Shown here one piece after another: positions 21,045-32,684 of a stretch of 64,000 nucleotides of DNA (positions within the stretch are counted from its first letter, which is position 1; each line of letters opens with the position of its first letter). Source of the stretch: Anaspis maculata (lineage: Eukaryota > Arthropoda > Insecta > Coleoptera > Scraptiidae); assembly GCA_949128115.1 (NCBI GenBank), contig OX421962.1:103384836-103448835 (forward strand). The letters are read 5' to 3'. The notes beneath the pieces are model-generated. The model worked only from the letters and a program-made list of their open reading frames with translations. It made no database searches and had not been told where the DNA came from. The position numbers and the translations under genes were made by a program.

Positions 21045-21721
21045 TTCAGCACAGATGATCATTGGACCCATTCAAGCGTTTTGACCCGCAGCACCACCAA
21101 ATTTGCCCCTTAGGAACCGAGGGGTGGAGGGCGACGATTTCATGGCCATGAAATCACGATTAGTAATTACGATTTACATGTCTCTACCTATTTTGGTCTT
21201 CGAGGTACAAATGTTCCACTTTTTATTTATATTTCACCCTGTATATGCCGCCAGAATAGTTTGAATTGATATCTTTGGATTTCAATCATAAGAGAATGGA
21301 TCAAACAACACCTCTACCAAGTGGCATCTCGCCATCATGAAAGTCAAAGTCAATACAGTCTTCAGCATTGAGCATCTGGAGTATTTTACTTTTCCTGTGT
21401 TTTTACGGAGGAGGAGTGATGATGAAAGTACTTTTTCCTCAAGTGCCATCGTTCACGAGATAAACGCGAAAAACTGATCCTCAAGTTCTTCTCGAGGCCA
21501 CAACGGCCGAAGCTCACACCGGATTCTTGAGAACTTTTAGTATGTTAAACTACATGGTTAACTGGGCTTATATACAAAAATCCAGCTAAATTCCTGAACT
21601 ATGAAGAAGCTGACATATTTTGATTTCCCATCGATTGCTCAATATTTTTTTTTTTTTTTTTTTTTTTATTTAGTAAGCGCCAGCCTATAAGACTATTAGC
21701 TATGTACTATATACAATTGCA

Positions 21722-21914
21722 TTAAATCAATTCAAATAATTCTAATTGTTTTAAAGAAATTAAAAGTTGTTCTTCGCTTTCAGGATTTCTTCCTAATTTT
21801 GTCTTCAAGGCATCATGGTTATCTTGTTCTTGGCAGCCCATTAGCAAATGTGATACGGTCATTGTTCTGTTACATTGGTCACAGAGGGGTGGTTCGGTCC
21901 GATTTATGAGGTGT
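21722..21914 (-). CDS. C-terminal segment of ORF2, beyond hairpin element 2
   Basis: Reads HLINRTEPPLCDQC...MTVSHLLMGC, the typical C-terminal Cys/His region of I and jockey-type ORF2 proteins, to a TAA at 21724-21722. It joins in frame to the upstream ORF2 part once the 1826-bp insert and one TSD copy are removed. Confidence 0.85.
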
Positions 21915-21917
21915 TGG

Positions 21918-23743
21918 TAGTCCGGTGGTTAAGCGTTCTAACTATGCATTTTGAGCTTAAGCAATGCGCTTTTGAGGTTTGATTGGGGGTCCCTCAACTT
22001 TAATTTCAAGAGTTGGAGACATCGGTGCACTCGATGCGGAGGGGGTCTGGGGGGCCCTTGAAAGTTGAAGGCGCGAGGCTTCCCACCAAATCAACATACC
22101 ACCACGTAATTCCTACTGGAAGGCCATCAAACGACTCTAACCTGTACATTGACAACATTTGTTACCATGTCCAAATAGTTCTTCACACTGAAAAAAATTA
22201 ATTCTTATGACAGATCGGAAAAAACAGTTTTTTTCAATTTTTCATCCCCACAACGAATAAACTGCCAAGTGTGGTGTCATTTTGGAGTAAACGGCATCCT
22301 CTGATCTCATTCACCGAGTCAAAATGTTTGTGAGATCACCGTGCAAAAAATGACACGCCAAGAAGTGAGCACTTTTGAGCACCTCATTTAACAGTAGTTT
22401 CTTGGCTGATACCAATCGATATGATTGATAATTTTGTCATGGATCAATAACTTGAACCCTTTTGTAACGGTAATGCATTTGAATGAAAAACGACACGAGC
22501 GTGGAGGCCTGGAAAAAAAAATTTCTCCATCGGTCGAATTTATGTCACGCCTACTGAGCGTTAGTTTGTTGGGCTCAGACAGGCAGCGTTTGGATAGCTT
22601 TGGAAGCAAAATTTCCATATCTATCTGAAAATTTGAGCAGTTTAATTCTGGAAATCGATTTATGAATCATCAATGATTGTTTTGCCGGTCAGTACCCACA
22701 TGGTGGTTAACTGCAGAGGTGATGGCTAACGGCGAAGGGAATTCAACGTCCAAGATCTTATTCTCTGTCACTCTGACAGTCATATTCACGGTTGTTTTTA
22801 TAAAATTATTTCTTCTTCAAACATAAGAAAACTTACACGTACAAAATGATAACAACCTTGAAGGTTGGTAGAGGAAAAAAGAAAATAACACTTTAAAAGT
22901 TGAATGCCCTCCGTCGTCAGCCATGATCCCTGCAGTTAATCCCCATGGGGGTACCTAGTGACTGTCAAAATAATCTTCGATGATTCTCAAATCAGTTTCC
23001 AGAATTATGCCACTCAGCTGCAAGGACAGATATGAAAATTTTGTCTCCAAACCTATTCAAACGCTGCCTGCCTGAGCCCAACAAATTAACGCTTAGTAGG
23101 CGTAAAATAAATTCGACCGCTGGAGAAAAAAAAAATTTCCAGGCCTCCACGCTCGTGTCGAGTTTCATTCACATGCATTACCGTTACAAAAGAGTTCAAG
23201 TTATTGATCCATGACAAAATTATCAATCATATCGATTGGTATCAGCCAAGAAAATACTGTTAAATGAGGTGCTCAAAAATGCTTACTTCTTGGCGTGCCA
23301 TTCTTTGCACGGTGGTCTCACAAACATTTTGACTCGGTGGATGTTTTCAGAGGATGCCGTTTATTCTAAAATGACACCAAACTTGGCAGTTTATTCGTTG
23401 TGGGGATGAAGAATTGAGAAAAACAGTTTTTTCCGATCTGTCATAAGAATTAATTTTTTTCAGTGTGAAGAACTGTTGGGACATGGTAACAAATGTTGTC
23501 AATGTGTAGGTTAGAGTTGTTTGATAACATCCAAGTAGGAATTACGTGGTGGTATGGTGATTTGGTGGGAAGCCTCGCACCTTCAACTTTCAAGGGCCCC
23601 CCGGACCCCCTCCGCATCGAGTGCACCGATGTCTCCAACTCTTGAAATTAAGGTATGGGGATCCCCAATCGAACCCCAAAAGCGCATTGCTTAAGCTCAA
23701 AATGCATAGTTCGAGCTTTTTTTGGCGCTTAACCACCGGACTA
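21918..23743. mobile_element. Hairpin element 2 (TAGTCC termini, 3-bp TSD tgg)
   Basis: 1826 bp. The ends TAGTCCGGTGGTTAAGCG are mirrored at 23726-23743, with arms of about 780 bp (21918 to about 22700, and about 22960 to 23743) and an AT-rich centre. tgg lies directly outside both ends (21915-21917, 23744-23746). Mirror-image 62-codon frames (22013-22201 plus, 23450-23638 minus) come from the arms. It interrupts the ORF2 of the I-like retrotransposon and carries no transposase. Confidence 0.9.
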
Positions 23744-26700
23744 TGGTGGGTGACTCTTGTATGTCCGATTCTTAGCCTAGTTATTACAATTTGGCTTCGT
23801 CTTGACTGGAGATTTGGGATCCAAGGCTCCGTGGTAGGTTTTATTCTGTTTAGTTTAGAGTGTTGACTAATCCAGTCTTGTTCCCATTGAATGTCCGTGA
23901 GTGTTCTAACGTGTTTCTTCAGATCTTGATGTGTTGTCGTCACTTCTTGGGATTCGGGTAAGGTAAGGGCATTTGATGCCTCGATGTTCGCCAGCTCGTT
24001 TCCAGGAATTCCAACATGAGATGGGACCCATATAAGCGTAATCTGTATGTTACTTCTTGTCAGTGATGTAATATACTGCTGAATTGCTTGAACTAGAGGA
24101 TTGGCACAGTATATTTTTTTGATTTCCTGGATGGCAGTTAATGAGTCGGTACAGATGGTGACGTTGTGGCACCCTTGCCTATGGACGATGGCTGGTGCCT
24201 GGGGAGTCAGCTGCGAGCCGCTGGCTTCTTCCCAGGCTCCAGTGACGGTTGTGGAGTTTATACATTTTAGAGCCTCAAGTATAGCATAAAGTTCCGCACT
24301 GAAGGTACTCGTAAATTTCGATAATTTGAGGGTTTTTATTGTATCATTCTCTGTTACCACAGCACACCCGGCACTACTTTCTGTTTTCGACGCGTCCGTA
24401 TATAAAATCGAGTCACTTTTTATACTGTCACACAATGATTTAAAGCGATCCCGAATTACCGAATGGGGATAGTCGTTTTTGGGTAATTTGGTTAGTTCAA
24501 TGTTGACGTTAGGATTGTACAATCTCCATGGTGGTATTGTTTCGGGATGATTCATTATTTTTGGAAGGGAGAATGTGAGGTCTTGTAAAATGTTGTTTAT
24601 CTTAGCATAGAAAGGTATTGAATTGTTCTTCATTCTCTCGAAAATCTGAGCGTACCGCTGTGAGAAGGTGTATCTGTTGGCAGGATTTTTTGGATTTGCT
24701 AACACTCCAATTGCATACGATAGTGCAAGTTTTTGCCTTCTGTAGTATAGTGGAGGTTGGCCTGTTATTGAATAGATGCTGTTGACAGGGCTTGTTCTAT
24801 ATGCACCACTACAGATTCGCAGGGCGGTGCTATGTACTGCTTCTATTTTCTTCAGAGCCGTCTTACTTGCCGAGTTGTAGATAAAAGAGCCATAGTCGAT
24901 TCGGGATAGTACAACACTTTTATAGAGGCGAATCAATATCTTGGTGTCAGCTCCCCATGACTGACTTGAAAGAGCTTTGAGAATTCCTAATCCCTTCTGG
25001 CAGTTTTCTTTCAGGTGTTTCAAATGTACATTCCATTTCAGTTGATTGTCAAAGTACATCCCCAGAAATTTGTAAGTATCAACTACCTCAATTGATCTGT
25101 CATAAATCTTCAAAATAGGTGTCTCTGCAGTAGGTTTCTTGCTAAACATCATGCATTTGGTTTTGTTGATTGAAAATTTGTATCCTGTATGGTCGGCCCA
25201 ATCCTCGAGTGATAGAATTGCTTGTTGTAATGTATCTTCTATGGATTGTAGATTTTTCCCTTTAATATAAACCACAAGATCATCAGCATATTGTAGTGCC
25301 TTTACCGGTAGGGAAAGTTGGCTGATTGCATCGTTTACTGCTATAAGAAACAGGGTTGCGCTGAGGTTGGATCCTTGAGGTGTCCCATTTTCTAGTTCTT
25401 TCATGTCCGATATACTTCCATTGACTCTTACTCTGAAGGTACGGTTCTTCAAAAAATTTATCAGGAATTGTAAGATTTTGCCATCAAGTCCCCAACTCTT
25501 GATTTTGGTTAATATTCCGTGTCGCCAGGTCATATCAAAAGCTTTTTCTAGATCAAAGAATATTGTAATGACTTTTTGTCCATTAGCAAAAGCTTCATGG
25601 ATGTCAGATTGTAGAATTACCAGGTTGTCTGTCGTGGCTCTTCCTGTTCTAAAGCCAGCTTGTTGTGGAGTAATCAGTTTCTTCTGCTCTAAGTACCATT
25701 GGAGCCGTTTGTTAATAATTTTTTCTAGTAGCTTGCACATTGTGCATGTAAGGGATATCGGCCGATAAGATTCAACTTTATCAGATGGCTTGTTAGGCTT
25801 ACAAATTGGTACTACTATTGCTTTTGACCACGAAGCAGGAAATTGGTTAGATGTCCAAATCTTGTTGTAAATACTCAGCAAGTATTTTTTAGCTTCTTCT
25901 GACATCATTTTTATGAATACAAATGGAATGTCGTCGGGTCCAGGTGAAGAGTTCTTTGTTGTTGTTAATGCGATTTTGAGTTCTTCAATTGTGATTTCAG
26001 AGTTGATGTCGTTGTCATTGTCTGGGTTTTCGATTTGGATAGGATTTCTTTCTGATGGATTTTTGATGTTACGTAGAAAGTTGTCACTGTAGTTGTTATT
26101 GCTGGATTGCATGTGGAAGTATTCAGATAACTTTTCCGCAATTTCTTCTGAAGACTCTGTAATTTGACCATTTTCATCTACTATAATTGATGGATGTCGA
26201 TTTGTATTGACGCCTCTGATACGTTTTATCTTCTTCCAGATTTCTGTGGATGGAGTGTTACTTTGTAGTGATGATACGTATTCTGCCCATGATTCTTTTT
26301 TACTTTTTCTTAGTGTTAATCTTGCTTTTGCTTTAAGTTTTTTGTATTCAAGTAGATTTTCTAAGTTGTTATATTTCTTAAGTTTGTTAAACGCTTTTTT
26401 CTTCTCTCTTATTATTTGGTCGCGGTCATTGTTCCACCATGGCACCGTTCTTCTCCCTTCTTGGTTTGGTTTAGTCTTCCCAATTGCCCATTCCCCCGCT
26501 TTTCGTATGATATTTTCAAAATTGTTGACTTCCTCTGTAATGTTCTCGAACTCCAGTATTTTTCCGTTATCCATCAAGTTATTATCAATTATCCCAGCAA
26601 AAAGGTCCCAGTTGGCATTCTCAGTTTTCCATCTTGACAGTTTCTTATTTGGCGTTTGATTTAATATGTCGTCAGTGATGAAGATTGGAAAGTGATCACT

Positions 26701-27327
26701 ACCATTGAGGTGATTGTTTAGTCTCCACGAAAAGCTGGTACTTAGTATTGGGTCACAGAAAGTTACATCTAGTGATGAAAAATTTCCAGAGAAGGCGTTA
26801 AATCTTGTTTTTTCTCCTGTATTGAGAATGACAAAATTCTCCAAGTCGACCAATTTCTCCAATATTTTTCCTTTTTTGTCAGTAGAGTCGGATCCCCAGA
26901 TTATATTATGAGAGTTCAGATCCCCGAGAATAATGCAGGGACGCGGAACTTGGCTGATGAGATCTCTCAGTTCTTGTAAATCAAATGATCTATTTGGAGG
27001 TATATATAAATTGCATATGTAGATTTTTCTTGTCATATATTGTATTGATGTTATTACGGTCTCTGGGTTTGTGTTTGGTGTGATTTCTTTACTTGCAAAA
27101 TTGTTCTTGATGTAAGTGACTACCCCTCCACTGGCTCGCGTGGCTTCTGATCGATTCTTGTGAAATGTTTGATAGCCTCTCAATTCATGCTTATGGTTTT
27201 TTTTGAAGTTAGATTCCTGGATACATATAACTGTAGGTTCATGTTTTGCTATTAGTAAATTTAGATTGGGTAGATTGTTGTATAGGCCATTAATATTCCA
27301 TTGCAGAATGAAATGTTTCTCAGACAT
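23744..27327 (-). CDS. ORF2 of the I-like element: endonuclease, RT, RNase H
   Basis: About 1195 native codons; the frame then runs on into hairpin element 2. The apurinic-type endonuclease is at residues 1-220: E38 in CIQESN, GDLNSH at 135-140, GSDHFP at 209-214. The RT spans about 440-760, with AGFRTGRATTDN, FDLEKAFD, GTPQGSNLSATLF and the catalytic YADD at 680-683. RNase H is at about 973-1120 with D977 (YTDAS), E1012 (SAELYAILEAL), D1061 (CTDSLTAI) and H1104 (WVPSHVGIPGNELA). All catalytic residues are present. The protein nicks the target and primes reverse transcription from element RNA. The ATG at 27327 lies 20 bases after the ORF1 stop. Confidence 0.92.
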
Positions 27328-27347
27328 TTTATAATGATGGTGAGTTT

Positions 27348-28766
27348 CTAGAATGTGCTGATTTGTGAGGTGTCGGTTTCTTCTCCTTCCTCTTCTTCTT
27401 CTTCGACTTCTGTTGTTCTGGTGGATTTCTTCATCTGCTTCGTTATTTTGTTAATTATTCTGGTACATCGACTTTTCATGGTTTTGTTATTGAAGTAAGG
27501 ATAGACTTCTTTTAGCATGTCGAGTAGTTCTTGTACATTTGTTGTGTATTCGCATGCTACACTTAACTGGTCAGGTGATCCTCGTATGTTCTCGAAAAAA
27601 TGGGTGATTTGATTGAAGTTCAATATAAATGGTGCATTTCTTTTTTCAATGATGTCTTTTATCGGGGCTAGCATCTCTTCTAATGATGTGATACTTTCTA
27701 AAGATTCGGACCTCTTGAGTTTTTTGCTGTTCAATTCTTCTTTTTCATTCTTCTTGCTTTTTTTAGGTTTTGTTAGTGTTTGGGGAGTACTGAATTGAAA
27801 TTCTTTGTTTGGGTCATTGACAGAAGGTGTACTGGTTGCTGATGTTGTTGGAGTATGCTGTCTCTTCTTAGATAGGTTTGGATTTGGTTCTTGTTGTTCA
27901 CTGATTGAATCTTTAAGGAGATTTTCTTGAATTTCAGGTGCTTCGTTTTCTGATGTTTCTTCTCTTTCAGTGTCTTCTTTCTCTTCTTCTGAGTTTTCGG
28001 AATCTTCTTCGACGTTTGTTGGCTCATGTATTTCTGCTTGTACCAAAAGTTCTTGTGCTGGTTTGTTTTGTGGTTCTTGGTTTGTTGTTGGGCTTGTTGG
28101 AAGATGTGGGCAATCCTTCGCAACATGACCTTGACCTTTACATATATAGCATCTTAATTCGTCGAAACTTAAGAAGATTCTGTATGGAGTTTCCTCATAT
28201 GTAATGACTTGTGATGTTGGAAGTTCTGTGAGAGGAGTTACATCTGGAGATACGTAGATTTGCCTTTTAAAACTTTCCACATGACTGTATTCATCCAATA
28301 GGATTCCAGCCCTAAGAGTGGTGACAGGGGAGACGATTTTAAACCCTAGGTCTTTGACGGAATTAAGGACGAGTTCATGTGGTATGGATGTACAGACGTT
28401 TGAAATAATAATTCTTTTCGCAGGTGAAATAAGTTTGCGGACTGATACTTCTCTGTCTTGAATTAACAGTTGCTTGTGATTTTCGACGAATTGATTGGCT
28501 ATTTCGGTGTTGTATAAATAGATACATATTCTATTATTAGAGATTCTTGATGCTGATATGATGTTTTTTGGTCCTATCACTGATCCGACCGCGACGACGT
28601 AATCGCTCAAACGTAATTCATTTACAACATCAAGTACAATTGCTTGTTCTCTTTTAGGTAGTTTTTGGCATGGTGTAGATTTTGCAACATTTAGGTATGA
28701 TTTTCTGGTGTTTTGGGTGGAGTTTAGTGTAGGTTCCATGTTGGAGATTTCATTTATTGTATCCAT
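27348..28766 (-). CDS. ORF1 of the I-like element: nucleic-acid-binding protein with CCHC knuckle
   Basis: 472 codons, intact. Residues 206-219 form a zinc knuckle CYICKGQGHVAKDC with C206, C209, H214 and C219 in CX2CX4HX4C spacing. The upstream half (about 45-190) is of RRM-like composition. The tail from about 230 is acidic (a Glu-rich run at 257-285), then Lys-rich, and ends with a Glu run near 455-463. By analogy with other I-group ORF1 proteins it would package element RNA. It immediately precedes ORF2 in the same transcript. Confidence 0.85.
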   Translation of the reverse strand: MDTINEISNMEPTLNSTQNTRKSYLNVAKSTPCQKLPKREQAIVLDVVNELRLSDYVVAVGSVIGPKNIISASRISNNRICIYLYNTEIANQFVENHKQLLIQDREVSVRKLISPAKRIIISNVCTSIPHELVLNSVKDLGFKIVSPVTTLRAGILLDEYSHVESFKRQIYVSPDVTPLTELPTSQVITYEETPYRIFLSFDELRCYICKGQGHVAKDCPHLPTSPTTNQEPQNKPAQELLVQAEIHEPTNVEEDSENSEEEKEDTEREETSENEAPEIQENLLKDSISEQQEPNPNLSKKRQHTPTTSATSTPSVNDPNKEFQFSTPQTLTKPKKSKKNEKEELNSKKLKRSESLESITSLEEMLAPIKDIIEKRNAPFILNFNQITHFFENIRGSPDQLSVACEYTTNVQELLDMLKEVYPYFNNKTMKSRCTRIINKITKQMKKSTRTTEVEEEEEEGEETDTSQISTF

Positions 28767-29198
28767 TTTATGTGGTATTTATTTCGCAAGTTGTACATAC
28801 GTAGGTACCCGTGCGCGATAAGCGCCGGGCCGCCGGGACAAGAAACGCTATGCCAGGTAGGTATGTGTTTATATGTTGTATAAGAAATTGGAGATAATTA
28901 TTGTCGGTTAAATTGAGGATTTTCGAATGAACGTTAGTGTTTGAGGAAATTTCGGGCTGTTTTTGTGTTCTCACTGCGACTTACATGTTGAGATTTTATC
29001 AGTCCATGTACTTAGTTAAAGCAAAAAATTTTAATTCGGATTTTTACCGCACTAATTACTAGTAGAAGACAGAGGTCGGTAGCGGACCACGTTATCACAA
29101 GCACTCCGTTTAGCTTTTCTGCTCAATATTTGTCATTTAAAACCATGGATGTTTTAAAACTAACTCACCATGCATGGATAGACCTGTTCAAAGAATCA

Positions 29199-31350
29199 CC
29201 ACAAGATGGCAGGAAATAAGCTTTTTTTTCAAGCTCACTGGATTGTGGGCACTTCGTTACAAAGGTCGTGCCAAGGGTGCATCCCATATCTTTTCTCTCG
29301 CTCCGCTTTGTACTCTGTACCGATATTTACCGAGAAGTCGCCTTTGACAATAAAATTTTGTTTTGCATGACAGTTTGTTATTGTGACATGGCGCGTTTGT
29401 AGGTTAGCTTTTTTCAATGTTTTCAAGCGAGTGTGATCATTATATCGTCAGCGTTTTCTTTTTTTTTTCTTAAATCGGTAGGATATGCTGGGACTAATGG
29501 TATGGTGGATGAAGGCGAAACAAAACAGCGCGGAGCGAGTCAGCCTCAGAAAAGGACGGCATCCACGGCGGGCGCTTCCCAGGCAAGAGTTGAAAGCCCT
29601 GGAGCTGGAGCACATTATTCTGGAGCGGTGATGGCACGGTTGCTTAAGGAGATTATCATCATTTGCAGATCAATCCCAAAATGGAGATCCGGCAGCTCAA
29701 AACTATGGCACAATCAATCCCAAAATGGAGATCCAAAACTATGGCACAATGTAGCGCCGAGTTGCGGCACGTCAAGTTCGTAGTTTTGTGTACACCGAGA
29801 AAAAAGAAGCGGAAGCAATACGCGATAAAGCGTTGGTCCTACTTGCTGTAGCAGTTAAATAGGCGCCAACTTATACATGGTGGTAATAATACTACTACAA
29901 AATAGTAAATGTGATATAGTTCCGTAATACACTACTTCTCGTATATATTCGCCAGTGAATGGAGTAGTAGATTTTACCACTACAGTGTAGAGGATTTTAC
30001 CATTACAGCAAAGTAAATTTCAACACTCGCTGTCGTCAACAGAATGTTTTCGTAGTTGTAAAGAATACTGCATTATAGTAATAAGAGATACCATATTAGA
30101 TTGTTTTACCTACCTTACGGAAAGATTGCTACCACATATCTGGTCGGTAACATTAACCGTTACGTTTCACTATTCATAAATACACGTGTAGTATTGGGAA
30201 TAAATAAAAAGAATCGCATTTTAATACAATAATAATGTAATTTGAAAAAAAAGAACCATACAACTTAAATTCAATGAAATTTAAATAATTAACATACGTA
30301 CGTACATTACAAGACATTACATAAACAGATAAACTTTCATAAAACAAAACAAAAATGACAGAACGTTAAAAAATACAAATTACAAAGAAAATTAAAAATG
30401 AGAAGGGGTTACATTCAATTTTAGATTGCGGATTTCATAAAATAAACTATAGTTATGTAACTTAGTAATTAATCAGTACAAATAACATGATAGTTTAGAG
30501 CCTCGGAGGAAATTATGTTATAAAGGTCCGTATTTAGTGACTCTGGTATCATCCGAGACTTCATAGTTTTAATTTTGCGAACTAAGAAAATCCTCACTCA
30601 CGTTAGATACAAATTCTCTCGACTTCAGCTTTAGATCAGCCCTTAGCTTAGCCCTTAGCCCTCTTGAGGCACTAGTTGCATCAAATCTTCTTTCGTCAAA
30701 AGGAAAGCTCCGTCATCCAAAAAATTTGCTATAAAATAAACCGTTTCAGATTAATTCATGCTAACAACCTAACCGGTTTTATTTCAAAATAAAACCGGAA
30801 ACTCCTAAGTCATGGATACTTTAGCAACTTACAACAAATACCCAGCTAAAGCTGATAAATACAAACCATTGATGGCAACAGAAACCATGCTGAAGCCGAA
30901 TGGCAAATGCGTGCAGCTAAACTACCTACGTATCTACCTATAGGTAACTACGACCACAACTACACTACAGTGCAACTAGGTAGCTACTTCACCACAGTAT
31001 AAAATTTAGCACCTAGCTTCGAAGACTGATTTCAGTTCTTGTGAATACCAGGCGTCTAGCTACTTTTCCATTGCCCTCGCAGAAACAGAAACACCACACA
31101 CCGGAACGTCCGGAACCGCAAGGAAAATTGAGAACAAGCACCGACAAGAAAAATATGGCTTGGGCGCGTGGGGTGAGATGCTTCCCATCGAAAACCCGAA
31201 TCAAATCACATGATCACAATTCGGAAATCTCATTGGCTGACCGACTCGATTATTACCGATCGTAGCCGTGTAACAGAGCGTAACTTCAGTAGCAGTGATG
31301 GTAACATTTCTGTAGTGGTAATTTTCACCATTTGAACGTAGGACATAATA
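29199..31350. other. Intergenic, mostly unassigned
   Basis: 29650-29740 has a short tandem duplication of caatcccaaaatggagatcc followed by aaactatggcacaa. A 116-codon open frame (29433-29783 plus) covers it but has no recognisable domain and starts in a T-rich run, so I do not call it a gene. 29870-30600 is very AT-rich. Nothing else is supported. Confidence 0.4.
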
Positions 31351-31481
31351 CCGGGTGTTTATAAACGTCTGTGATCGCATCGCCTTTGGAATCCCCTCTC
31401 GATCACTACAATTGCGCCTGTTACTACGTTTTTCGGCCTGACCCAAGCCTGCCGCGATCACAGTCTCTTATAAACACCCCG
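31351..31481 (+). mobile_element. 131-bp MITE, family B copy 1
   Basis: The ends ccgggtgtttataa and ttataaacaccccg are inverted repeats, bounded by TA on both sides. The sequence recurs at 32554-32684 and 37557-37685 in the same orientation with few differences. TA duplication and short TIRs suggest Tc1/mariner-type mobilisation. Confidence 0.87.
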
Positions 31482-31532
31482 TACTATGGAGATATTTGAC
31501 GGTGGATACTTCTACGAAGATGTTATTAACAA

Positions 31533-32273
31533 CAGGGTGTCCCGAAAATACACCGACAACGTTCTAGGGCAGCTTCCTCTCATCAAAACAAAAAAAAAGT
31601 TCCCGTAAACATGGGTCCGGAAACGCTTCCTAAGGGAGCTACAGACCCCTGAAGGTGAGACCCTGAAGATGGTGTTTATTTAATATCTCCGAAACCGTTC
31701 AAGGGAAATCAATCAAACTTGGCACATTTAATGACCTTCTTATGTCCAACAAAATTTGAATGCCCAACAAAAATGAAGTTGCTTTGGAATAGATTTTCTT
31801 TCGCCTTGAATATCGTGATTAAAAAATCAGCATTACTGACCACGTTTTCATACACTCAAACTCAAATATCTCGTAAACGGTGCGCCTATCGAGGTTGAAC
31901 AGGGAGACCTTTTTTTGGTAGAAAACTCCAATATTTCATATTTTTTAGGTAAATTTGAAAACAATCCACATCAAAAAAAGTTAGGGTTATTTTTACCCTT
32001 ACACCTCAGCCTGACTCACCCCTGGTTTATTATTTTGGAAATAATTTTGCCTCATTTTGTTGGACACAAAAAGGTTGGTGAATGTGTCAAGTTTGATTGA
32101 TTTCTCTTGAACGGTTTCGGAGATATTGAATAAAAACCATCTCCAGGGTCCCACATTTAGGGGCCTGTAGCTCCCTTAGGAAGCGTTTTTGGACCCATGT
32201 TCATGGGAACTTTTTTTCTTGTTGATGAGAGGAAGCTGCCCTAGATTTTAGGGTGTATTTTCGGGACACCCTG
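31533..32273. mobile_element. 741-bp inverted-repeat element (CAGGGTGTCCC termini)
   Basis: The ends cagggtgtcccgaaaatac and gtattttcgggacaccctg are perfect mirrors. The arms continue inward for about 230 bases (tcctaagggagctacagacc mirrored near 32160-32180, and tatctccgaaaccgttcaag mirrored near 32110). It has no coding. It lies between two copies of the 131-bp MITE. Confidence 0.85.
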
Positions 32274-32553
32274 TATATAGTGGTGGCTGCCACTGCACAG
32301 TTCAACTATTTTGAAGTAGTATTTCTCACAATTTGTAAAGGTGTCACTTAGTCTTAGAGCCGTTGTACGAACCGTTTTTTAAAGTATTGATAATCAGTTG
32401 ATAAGAACAACTACATTTAGTGAATGGGAAGTTTGATATTTTTCTGAGTGTACAGCAGTCAAGTTTTAGTCGATTCCAACGCTAATTTGTTCGATTTAGG
32501 TGTTGCCAGTGACAAAAACGAATCGAAAGTAGTAGGTAGGTCTTACTGAAATA

Positions 32554-32684
32554 CCTGGTGTTTATAAATGTCTGTGATCGCATCGCCTTTGGAATCCGCT
32601 TTCGATCACCGCAATTGCACCTGTTACTGCGTTTTTCGGCCTGACCCATGCCTGCCGCGATCACAGTTTCTAATAAACACCCCG
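32554..32684 (+). mobile_element. 131-bp MITE, family B copy 2
   Basis: Same length and ends as 31351-31481 (one mismatch in the left TIR, cctggtg), again bounded by TA. Confidence 0.87.

Larger units (their letters stand above)
21648..29119 (-). mobile_element. Near-complete I-like non-LTR retrotransposon with 12-bp TSD
   Basis: Minus-strand element: 5' UTR 29119-28767, ORF1 28766-27348, ORF2 27327 down to 21722 (interrupted), short 3' UTR and a poly(A) tail (poly-T at 21645-21668). The 12-base duplication tgctcaatattt occurs at 21636-21647 and 29120-29131 and is part of the arm of the composite element, so the insertion site is exact. ORF1 carries one CCHC knuckle, and ORF2 carries endonuclease, RT and RNase H, an I-group architecture. 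The tail is poly(A) rather than the TAA repeats of the Drosophila I factor. The only visible damage is hairpin element 2 within the ORF2 C-terminus. Confidence 0.9.
16881..29198. mobile_element. Composite inverted-repeat element hosting several nested TEs
   Basis: The left arm, 16881 to about 17515, begins tgattctttgaacaggtct. It is mirrored by a right arm that is split: 29198-29120 (aagaatca end) continues, after removing the retrotransposon 21648-29119, at 21647-21140. A third copy of the arm module lies at about 18340-19080 in the same orientation as the right arm. Inside are secondary inverted repeats (17505-17610 against 17735-17835), a minisatellite MITE and a hAT element. Subtracting the dated insertions leaves about 3.7 kb. 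No transposase coding was found and no clear TSD at the outer ends. It could be one foldback element or a stack of related MITEs. Confidence 0.65.

Noticed and set aside
22013..22201. A pair of nearly identical 62-codon frames (also 23450-23638, minus)
   Set aside because: They arise from the inverted arms of hairpin element 2. No start context or domain supports translation.
29433..29783. A 116-codon plus-strand frame with Gly/Ala/Gln-rich sequence
   Set aside because: It begins in a T-rich run, contains a recent tandem duplication, and has no splice partners or known domain.
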